A stretch of DNA of 5,821 bases from Campylobacteraceae bacterium (GTDB lineage Bacteria; Campylobacterota; Campylobacteria; Campylobacterales; JALSKU01), in NCBI GenBank assembly GCA_015488975.1, contig WFMT01000116.1, forward strand, positions 1-5,821, in the 5' to 3' direction. Positions 1 through 4,648 of this stretch are shown piece by piece. A program made the translations under genes and the position numbers. The first letter of the stretch is position 1. Each line of letters begins with the position of its first letter. Below the pieces are notes generated by a model. It did no database searches. It was not told the DNA's origin and worked only from the letters and a program-made list of their open reading frames with translations.

Positions 1-899
1 ATGAACGAATAGATATAACCACAAAAGACGAATTAGGAGTACTGGCAAAATCAGTCAATAAAATGGCAGATATTATGATAAATGCAAATGCTATCTCCGA
101 AGCAAAAGTAGTAGAAAAAACAAAACTACTCCAAGAGAGCAATAGCGAACTCCAACAACTTTCTATACAACTCAAAGAGACTGTAATAAAACTTGAAAAT
201 CACAACGAAAATCTCAGTATCATCATAAAATCTTTATCCCATGACATCAAAACCCCACTTACTATCATAAATGGATACTTAGAAGAGATAGATGATGGTT
301 TAGTAGAGTGTGAGGATATAAGCAATGTCACGGCTATTTTGAAAAAAGAGACAGCATACTTAAATGAACTGACCTCTGAAGTGATAGGCTATATTCAGTC
401 AAAAGAGACTACAGTAATAACAAGAGAAGTTATACCTTTAAAAGATTTTTTTCAGGATGAAATTTATCCCATTCTTCGTGTTGCTTCTCAAGTTGATTTT
501 GTATGCCATTTTAGTAGTGAAGATAAAATTATCTTCAATCGAATTGCACTGAAAAAGATTTTCATCAATCTTTTACACAATGCAAGTAAATATACGATTC
601 AAGGTTATATTGCAACAAGTATGCACTGTAATAGTATATATTTTGAAGATACAGGAATTGGTATAGATGCTCAATTTGCTACGAAAATATTTGAGCCTTT
701 TGTTGCTTTAGATGAAAGTAGGAACAGGGAAAAAAATGGTTTTGGATTGGGGCTTTCTATAGCTCAAAATCTGGCTAAAACAAATGGGTATAATTTACGA
801 AATGATAGCTCTTATACCAAGGGGAGTCGATTTATTTTGGAGAGAATATTAATCACCCGCGCCCCCGTTAAACTACAACAAAAGGAAAATATAAAATGA
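1..899 (+). CDS. Sensor histidine kinase, 3' part (HAMP end, HisKA, HATPase)
   Basis: Membrane-associated two-component sensor kinase; the 5' part, with the input domain and membrane segments, lies before the window. The reading frame is open from base 3, so the ATG at 63 is internal. The first 20 or so residues (DITTKDELGVLAKSVNKMAD) are the end of a HAMP linker. A coiled-coil stretch (about 75-230) follows, then the H-box SHDIKTP with the phospho-accepting His codon at 240-242. The HATPase domain shows the N-box (LLHNASKYT), G1 (EDTGIGID), an F-box-like IFEPF, G2 (GFGLGLSIA) and a final KGSRFIL strand. It should autophosphorylate and pass phosphate to a response regulator, which is not in this window. 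The C-terminal tail after about base 850 is abnormal: it reads through a GC-rich CCCCCG stretch and a cassette core site, and ends in a TGA overlapping the next ATG. That tail is probably foreign to the original gene. Confidence 0.93.
   Translation, partial: ERIDITTKDELGVLAKSVNKMADIMINANAISEAKVVEKTKLLQESNSELQQLSIQLKETVIKLENHNENLSIIIKSLSHDIKTPLTIINGYLEEIDDGLVECEDISNVTAILKKETAYLNELTSEVIGYIQSKETTVITREVIPLKDFFQDEIYPILRVASQVDFVCHFSSEDKIIFNRIALKKIFINLLHNASKYTIQGYIATSMHCNSIYFEDTGIGIDAQFATKIFEPFVALDESRNREKNGFGLGLSIAQNLAKTNGYNLRNDSSYTKGSRFILERILITRAPVKLQQKENIK
852..873 (+). other. Integron recombination core at the array start (R' GTTAAAC)
   Basis: GTTAAAC at 867-873 fits the GTTRRRY core consensus and is preceded by a GC-rich stretch ending in CCCCCG. 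That resembles the right arm of attC2 further on (CCCCGCCG before GTTAGGT). Recombination would cut between G867 and T868, making 868 the first base of cassette 1. The matching box GTTTAAC is found after the cassette gene at 1355-1361. I could not find a matching left half upstream inside the kinase gene. The site is therefore either a secondary insertion site, an attI-like site, or the right half of a lost attC. Confidence 0.62.
876..888 (+). promoter_or_regulatory. Cassette leader with ribosome binding site, repeated in cassette 3
   Basis: The 13-base string CAACAAAAGGAAA sits 2 bases after the core site. It contains AAGGA (882-886), 9 bases before the VOC start at 896. The identical 13 bases occur at 2358-2370, also 2 bases after a core, before the cassette 3 gene. 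A degenerate version (CAACATCAAGGACA, 3392-3405) precedes the methyltransferase pseudogene. Confidence 0.7.
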
Positions 900-1336
900 G
901 ATTTGCACATACAAATATAGCAGCAAGAAATTGGAAAACACTAGCAGATTTTTATATTAAAGTTTTTGAATGCAAGCTAAAACCACCAGAAAGAGATTTA
1001 AAAGGTGATTGGTTAGATAAAGCTATTGGAATTAAAAATGTTAGACAAAGGGGAGTGCATTTATCCTTACCAGGATATGACAATCCTCCAACATTAGAAA
1101 TATTTAGTTATGAAAAATTTATAGATACAGACCCAATTATGGCTAACCAAATTGGATTTACACATATTGCATTTGAAATAGATGATGTTGATATTATTTT
1201 AAAAAAAGCATTGAAAAATGGAGCAACAACATTAGGTGATGTTATAGAAAATGAAATTGAAGGTGTAGGTATGTTGAAATTTACATATTTGCGAGATATA
1301 GAAGGAAATATTATTGAAATACAATCTTGGAGTTAA
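896..1336 (+). CDS. VOC (glyoxalase/dioxygenase-fold) family protein
   Basis: A 146-residue protein made of two beta-alpha-beta-beta-beta modules, the usual length for a stand-alone vicinal-oxygen-chelate protein. Candidate metal ligands are H5 (FAHTNIAARNW), E68 (PTLEIFSYE), H90 (GFTHIAFEIDD) and E141 (GNIIEIQSW), matching the four ligand positions of the fold, so it is probably a metal-dependent cytosolic enzyme. VOC members include lyases, epimerases, dioxygenases and resistance proteins that modify or sequester small molecules; the sequence does not say which applies. The ATG is preceded by AAGGA at 9 bases and overlaps the kinase stop as ATGA, so translation may be coupled. It is the only gene of cassette 1. 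Base composition is very AT-rich, like the other cassette genes. Confidence 0.9.
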   Translation: MRFAHTNIAARNWKTLADFYIKVFECKLKPPERDLKGDWLDKAIGIKNVRQRGVHLSLPGYDNPPTLEIFSYEKFIDTDPIMANQIGFTHIAFEIDDVDIILKKALKNGATTLGDVIENEIEGVGMLKFTYLRDIEGNIIEIQSWS

Positions 1337-1354
1337 GCTTTTAAAAAGAGACAA

Positions 1355-1441
1355 GTTTAACAAAACATAGTAGCTAATAAATCACCTAGCGGCAATTTAT
1401 TGGCTATCTTCAACCGTAACCTGAACGCTTCGCCGTTACCT
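1355..1441 (+). other. attC1 recombination site, possibly compound
   Basis: The R'' box GTTTAAC (1355-1361) is followed by a 12-base stem, TAGCTAATAAAT (1371-1382) pairing with ATTTATTGGCTA (1395-1406) with one G-T wobble, and ends at the core GTTACCT (1435-1441). Spacer arms of 9 bases lie on each side of the stem if the right end is taken at GTAACCT (1416-1422), giving a symmetric attC. The further 19 bases (CTGAACG, then TTCGCCG and GTTACCT) resemble the right half of attC2, so the site may be a full attC plus half of another. It should be recombined as a folded bottom strand by a tyrosine integron integrase. Confidence 0.68.
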
Positions 1442-1580
1442 TAACAGTTTAAAATGTTATCATATCGATTAAAAAAATAGTCATTAAGGAATTGAAAATA
1501 TCTTTATAAGTGTAAACTAATTATTAAAACCCACACCTTTTTAAAAAAAGGTGCACAAAAACTCCTAAAAAAGGAATAAC
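1442..1580 (+). promoter_or_regulatory. Long 5' leader of cassette 2 with inverted repeat
   Basis: This is noncoding: the only in-frame start I see, ATG at 1454, makes just 8 residues. A perfect 9-base inverted repeat, CACCTTTTT (1534-1542) and AAAAAGGTG (1545-1553), lies about 28 bases before the start codon. No U-run follows it, so it is not a classical terminator. Promoter-like words (TTGAAA 1492-1497, TATAAG 1505-1510) are present but not correctly spaced with each other, so no promoter is claimed. AAGGA at 1571-1575 is the ribosome binding site, 5 bases before the TTG start. Confidence 0.4.
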
Positions 1581-2312
1581 TTGTTCAAAAATATAATTTT
1601 TTTTATAACCTTGTTACTATTTTTTACAGGATGTAGTACACTCAATAAAACTAAAGTTATACTTCCTCCTTCTTGGATTGCTATGCAAAAAATAGCACCA
1701 AATGTTTATGTTAATATTGACATGAATAAAACTGAACAACAAAAATTAGTCAAACTTATTCCTGAAGCTAAAAAATATGTAACTGCTGTGTGGGGGAAGA
1801 TAAAATCAAAGCCAACTATATATGCATGTTCTACCAAAGAGTGTGTAAAATCATTAGGTATTGGAGCAAGAGCATATCAATTCAATAATCACTTAGTCTT
1901 ATCTCCGAAAGCAATAACAAAAGAATTAATAGCACATGAATGGTCTCATGCAGAACTTTATAAAAGAGTTGGTGGATTTTTTAATTGGAGAAAAATTCCT
2001 AGTTGGTTTGATGAAGGATTAGCTGTATTTGTAAGCCATGAACCAAGACATGATAAGATAGCTTGGAAAAGAATCATAGATAATAATATATCCTACCCCT
2101 CATTAGATGAGCTTATTACTTTAAAACAATGGAATCAAGCAACACATAAATATAACAAAAATATCAAAATGAGTGATATAGTAGTAACTTATGCAACAGC
2201 AGGTCATGAAGTAGAAAATTGGTATAAAAAAGTTGGAGCAAAAGGTTTAAAAGAGCTTATTAATGAAGTGAAAAATGGAACTTCTTTTGAGATTGCATAT
2301 CAAAAAAGGTAA
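1581..2312 (+). CDS. Putative lipoprotein zinc metallopeptidase (HExxH, gluzincin-like)
   Basis: A 243-residue protein. The start is TTG, chosen because AAGGA lies 5 bases upstream and a signal peptide begins at once: Lys3, a hydrophobic run at 5-16, then FTGC with lipidated Cys18. The -3 residue is Phe, slightly off the lipobox consensus. It should be exported and membrane-anchored. The catalytic motif H119-E-W-S-H123 sits in a helix (ELIAHEWSHAEL), and E145 in WFDEGLAVF, 22 residues on, is a good third zinc ligand, as in gluzincin families (peptidase MA-like). A Cys pair (83, 88) in the preceding region could form a disulphide. Substrate is unknown; such proteins can trim envelope or extracellular proteins. 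It is the sole gene of cassette 2, and its TAA stop is embedded in the attC2 R'' box. A host peptidase or an effector-like role are both possible. Confidence 0.82.
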   Translation: MFKNIIFFITLLLFFTGCSTLNKTKVILPPSWIAMQKIAPNVYVNIDMNKTEQQKLVKLIPEAKKYVTAVWGKIKSKPTIYACSTKECVKSLGIGARAYQFNNHLVLSPKAITKELIAHEWSHAELYKRVGGFFNWRKIPSWFDEGLAVFVSHEPRHDKIAWKRIIDNNISYPSLDELITLKQWNQATHKYNKNIKMSDIVVTYATAGHEVENWYKKVGAKGLKELINEVKNGTSFEIAYQKR

Positions 2313-2355
2313 CAAGTTCGAGGAACACTGAACGTGTTCAGCCCCGCCGTTAGGT
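2307..2355 (+). other. attC2 recombination site (short, symmetric)
   Basis: R'' AGGTAAC (2307-2313) and core GTTAGGT (2349-2355) bound a hairpin with stem GAACAC (2323-2328) and GTGTTC (2334-2339), loop TGAAC, and 9-base arms on each side. At 49 bases it is shorter than most described attC sites. R'' pairs exactly with the cassette 2 core at 1435-1441, whereas the core here belongs to cassette 3, which is the expected junction arrangement. Confidence 0.72.
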
Positions 2356-2357
2356 AT

Positions 2358-2370
2358 CAACAAAAGGAAA
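2358..2370 (+). promoter_or_regulatory. Cassette leader with ribosome binding site (second copy)
   Basis: CAACAAAAGGAAA is identical to 876-888 and is placed at the same distance from the core. AAGGA (2364-2368) lies 5 bases before the ATG at 2374 and supports that start. Confidence 0.68.
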
Positions 2371-2373
2371 TAG

Positions 2374-3321
2374 ATGTGTATCAAATTCAATGGATATAAT
2401 AAAACTATATCTCAAATGTCAAGTGTCTTAGAGTGGCTTTCATCTTATGGTATAAATGCACATAATTCAAGATATGCTAAATATGAAAAATTAATAAATG
2501 ATTTTTTTAACAATAAAGATTTAGAAATCTTTTTAAAGAATAAAAACATAAATGATTTTTCAGAAATAATTTTGGATAAAGATTTATATGATAAAACTTT
2601 AAATAAGTTTTTAATCATGACAGAATCCTTAAAAGAAATTTTTGAAATTGTCATCATTTATAAAACATTACAACAAGAGGAAAATACTTGTTTAAAAGAC
2701 AGATTAAAAAAAATTATAACTGGACAGGAATTATTAACTGAAAATACAAAAAATGAATCAGCCCATGCAAGAGATATATTATTTGAATTATTAATAATTT
2801 CATATTTTTATAACCTTAATTATAAAATCCATTTTGAGACATTAACTGATGTAGTTGTTGAAAAAAACAATATCAAAGTTTTTGGAGAATGTAAAAGATT
2901 ATCTTCTGAAAAAAACCTACAAAAACAATTGTCAAAAGCAAAAAAACAATTATCGAGGATTAACTTAAGAGAAGAAGAATATGGTCTAATTTTTGTAGAT
3001 ATATCTAACTGTATTTTTAAAGATATAATAAAGAAGGAACTACTTAATGCACAAATAGCTAAGGAATTACTAGAATTTTCTGTAAATAATTTTATAAAAA
3101 GAAATGAAAAACTAATAGAAGAATATAATAATAAATGTATTGATTTTTCTTTAGCAATTTGTTTTGTGGCAAATATACCAACATGGGTACAAGATGGTAC
3201 ACTTTATAGAAATGTGAAGATACAAGTTATTGCTCCTGAAAAATTATGTGACAAAAAATTTCAAAGATTAAATAAAATTTTAAATGGTTTTGATTTAGCC
3301 TTAGAAAAGTTATTTATATAA
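2374..3321 (+). CDS. Hypothetical cassette protein with PD-(D/E)XK nuclease-like core
   Basis: A 315-residue, Lys/Asn/Ile-rich cytosolic protein with no signal peptide or membrane segment. I do not recognise the family. The middle part looks like a restriction-endonuclease fold: E138 in a helix (ARDILFELL), D159 in TDVVVEKN, then a strand with E172-C-K174 (VFGECKRL) and a following helix with Q185 (LQKQLSKAKKQL). That order and spacing matches the E...D...ExK pattern. Residues 1-125 are mostly helical and could bind DNA or a partner. The C-terminal half (200-315) contains a hydrophobic strand (YGLIFVDIS) and a helical end. Possible jobs include a solitary nuclease, a defence protein, or a DNA-repair-like enzyme. 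There is no methyltransferase partner intact nearby. The start is fixed by AAGGA 5 bases upstream. It is among the most AT-rich genes in the window, pointing to separate ancestry from the host genes. Confidence 0.8.
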   Translation: MCIKFNGYNKTISQMSSVLEWLSSYGINAHNSRYAKYEKLINDFFNNKDLEIFLKNKNINDFSEIILDKDLYDKTLNKFLIMTESLKEIFEIVIIYKTLQQEENTCLKDRLKKIITGQELLTENTKNESAHARDILFELLIISYFYNLNYKIHFETLTDVVVEKNNIKVFGECKRLSSEKNLQKQLSKAKKQLSRINLREEEYGLIFVDISNCIFKDIIKKELLNAQIAKELLEFSVNNFIKRNEKLIEEYNNKCIDFSLAICFVANIPTWVQDGTLYRNVKIQVIAPEKLCDKKFQRLNKILNGFDLALEKLFI

Positions 3322-3325
3322 AAAT

Positions 3326-3388
3326 ACCTAACAAGTACGTGGAGACCAATAATTTACCCTATCTGGAAAATTATTGCTCACAATAGGC
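3326..3388 (+). other. attC3, probably inactive (right arm shortened)
   Basis: R'' ACCTAAC (3326-3332) is intact. A perfect 9-base stem, CAATAATTT (3347-3355) and AAATTATTG (3368-3376), follows, and short GTG/CAC words outside it (3339-3342 region and 3379-3381) could extend it. The left arm between R'' and the stem is 14 bases, but only 5 bases (CTCAC) lie between the stem and the candidate core AATAGGC. Loss of several bases and of the GTT is the simplest explanation. Without the GTT cleavage triplet the site should not recombine. Confidence 0.58.
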
Positions 3389-3737
3389 ACACAACATCAA
3401 GGACATAAAAAAGTGAAATTAGAAAGTGTAGTCCCTCGGGAAAGAAATATTAAATAATATGTAAATATGTTCCAGTTATCTAAAGAAGATTTACAATCTA
3501 AAATATTAGGATGTGGTGATATTTCTTCAATAGATCCAGTATATCAATTTACAAAAGATGAAAATACAAACAAGAATAGATAAAACATCATCAGTTGTTA
3601 GCAAACAACTAAAAGACAATAAAGATGATTTTGTTTGGAAAAATATCAAATCAGTTGATGAACTAATTGATATTAGATTAACTGCTATGAACAGTTTTAT
3701 TAAAGATTATGAAAATGCTCAAAAAGAAGAAAGGTAA
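3384..3737 (+). mobile_element. Decayed gene cassette 4 (remnant)
   Basis: It starts at the degenerate core, has a cassette-style leader (CAACATCAAGGACA, 3392-3405) with AAGGA at 3399-3403, and holds only the methyltransferase pseudogene. No attC follows: the sequence runs straight into the convergent hydrolase gene at 3749. AGGTAAT at 3732-3738 overlaps the stop codon, much as the cassette 2 R'' (AGGTAAC) overlaps its own stop, and might be the last trace of an R'' box. This is weak, because it does not match the cassette's own core. Confidence 0.42.
3413..3737 (+). pseudogene. SAM-dependent methyltransferase, degraded
   Basis: Starting at GTG 3413 (AAGGA 9 bases upstream) the frame reads VKLESVVPRERNIK, then TAA at 3455, then YVNMFQLSKEDLQSKILGCGD. 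This matches, from memory, the N-terminus of a class I methyltransferase family that begins with a VVPWGR-like segment and has the SAM-binding ILGCGDG motif. After GCGD (3509-3520) it jumps to ISSIDPVYQF; about 15 residues of motif I and the next helix appear deleted in frame. An extra base around 3561-3564 then shifts the frame. The second frame continues as IQTRIDKTSSV and DDFVWKNIKSVDEL, through FIKDYENAQKEER, to a TAA at 3735, early for the family. The segments DPVYQF and FVWKNIKSV fit the same family. Three independent lesions plus truncation make it nonfunctional. The 38-residue ORF from ATG 3467 is a fragment of it, not a gene. Confidence 0.74.
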
Positions 3738-3748
3738 TAGAAACTGCT

Positions 3749-4648
3749 CTACTTCAGAAAAGCTATAATGTCTTTAGCCAATGCTTTTGGCTTTTCAACT
3801 TGAGGATAGTGTCTACACTCCTCATAGATTTTCATCGTACTGTTTGCTATGAGTTCATGCATCCTATAGGCAGAAGCGACATCTATACCTAAGTCCTTTT
3901 TACCCCATACGATGAGTGTTTCTTGTTTGATATTTTTTATCTCAGCTTCTAAGTTGTCACGATCTAACATGTTTTCATCGACAACAGCGTAGAACTTTTT
4001 TCTCTCAAACGCTAACAGTGGTGCTTTTTTTGCCATTATATGTTCTAACATGAAGTTAGGCATATAAGGTGGTTTATACATAGACATTTTCATAGCAGCT
4101 TTTAGTTGCTCTTTAGTGTTCAGATTTAAAAATGGCAACTCCTCTGCATTGCCTACTTTTTGAGCTTCTATTTGCATACTGCTTAACTTTACATGCATGC
4201 CCAATATATCTATAAGTATAAATTTTTCTATGGGAAATCTCTCTGCCAACAAAACAACAAGTCCGCCCATTGAGTGCCCTGCAATGGAAAAGCTATGTGT
4301 GTTTTTCTCTTCCATCAGTTTTCTGATAATCTTTTCCAAAAAGTCTGCCTGATTGTGCAAAGTATACTCAAAGTCCATCGCCAAATCACTTTCACCACAG
4401 CCAAGCAAGTCTATAATGATAAGATGATACTTTCCTTTTAACGCAGCGGCCAGCATAAGCCAGGTTTCTTTTTCATCGTTAAGACCGTGTATAAGTATAA
4501 GCGTTTTTTTACCCTTTGGATTACTACTCTCCAAATAAGCGATATGATGTTCCTCTACATCTATAGTATAGGGCTTCACCTTCGCTTGTCTTCGCAATAG
4601 ATTTCTTGTTTTTTCATACAGCCATTTATTGAGTTTTTTCTTGAACAT
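3749..4648 (-). CDS. Alpha/beta hydrolase (esterase/lipase-like)
   Basis: A 299-residue hydrolase with a complete catalytic set: oxyanion-hole H54-G55 (LILIHGLND), nucleophile S126 in GHSMGG, acid D252 in WGKKD and H280 in ECRHYPQVEKP. A cap domain lies between about 150 and 235. The N-terminus (residues 1-25) is basic and amphipathic and could touch membrane, but is not a cleavable signal peptide. The layout is like monoacylglycerol-lipase or carboxylesterase families; the substrate cannot be told. The start is supported by AAAGGA (4654-4659 on this strand) 5 bases upstream. It begins inside the last codons of the upstream hydrolase gene (23-base overlap), so the two are one transcription unit and probably translationally coupled. 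Its 3' end faces the cassette remnant, with 11 bases between them and no terminator visible. Confidence 0.9.
   Translation of the reverse strand: MFKKKLNKWLYEKTRNLLRRQAKVKPYTIDVEEHHIAYLESSNPKGKKTLILIHGLNDEKETWLMLAAALKGKYHLIIIDLLGCGESDLAMDFEYTLHNQADFLEKIIRKLMEEKNTHSFSIAGHSMGGLVVLLAERFPIEKFILIDILGMHVKLSSMQIEAQKVGNAEELPFLNLNTKEQLKAAMKMSMYKPPYMPNFMLEHIMAKKAPLLAFERKKFYAVVDENMLDRDNLEAEIKNIKQETLIVWGKKDLGIDVASAYRMHELIANSTMKIYEECRHYPQVEKPKALAKDIIAFLK

Larger units (their letters stand above)
868..1435 (+). mobile_element. Integron gene cassette 1 (VOC-family protein)
   Basis: One gene, in the usual cassette layout: core site, short leader with ribosome binding site, single ORF, then attC. The 5' core GTTAAAC (867-873) and the 3' R'' box GTTTAAC (1355-1361) are exact reverse complements, as expected for the two ends of one circular cassette. 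The right boundary is placed at the GTTACCT core (G1435/T1436). A one-mismatch copy of that core, GTAACCT at 1416-1422, leaves 1416 as an alternative boundary. Confidence 0.72.
1436..2349 (+). mobile_element. Integron gene cassette 2 (lipoprotein metallopeptidase)
   Basis: The 5' core GTTACCT (1435-1441) is exactly complementary to the R'' box AGGTAAC (2307-2313), which overlaps the stop codon of the only gene. The cassette is unusual in having about 140 bases between core and start codon. This leaves room for its own promoter. Confidence 0.7.
2350..3383 (+). mobile_element. Integron gene cassette 3 (nuclease-like protein)
   Basis: The 5' core GTTAGGT (2349-2355) is exactly complementary to the R'' box ACCTAAC (3326-3332) behind the gene. 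The right boundary is approximate because the 3' core appears mutated to AATAGGC (3382-3388) from an expected GTTRRRY. The cassette contains one gene and no promoter that I can see. Confidence 0.66.

Noticed and set aside
63..65. ATG as the kinase start
   Set aside because: The frame is open upstream to the window edge and encodes the end of a HAMP domain, so this Met is internal.
1534..1553. Hairpin as a rho-independent terminator
   Set aside because: The stem is mostly A-T, the loop is only 2 bases and no T-run follows. It lies just upstream of a ribosome binding site.
2037..2052. Second HExxH motif (HEPRH, residues 153-157) in the metallopeptidase
   Set aside because: It contains a proline that breaks the needed helix and has no following Glu in context. 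HEWSH at 119-123 is in a proper helix and is followed by WFDEGLA.
2445..2657. 70-codon open frame on the - strand
   Set aside because: It lies wholly inside the cassette 3 gene, which has a ribosome binding site and fits the cassette boundaries. The - frame has no supporting signals and is a shadow.
3467..3583. Small 38-residue gene starting at ATG 3467
   Set aside because: Its sequence is a fragment of the methyltransferase family continuous with the frame upstream of the stop at 3455 and with the shifted frame downstream, so it belongs to the pseudogene.
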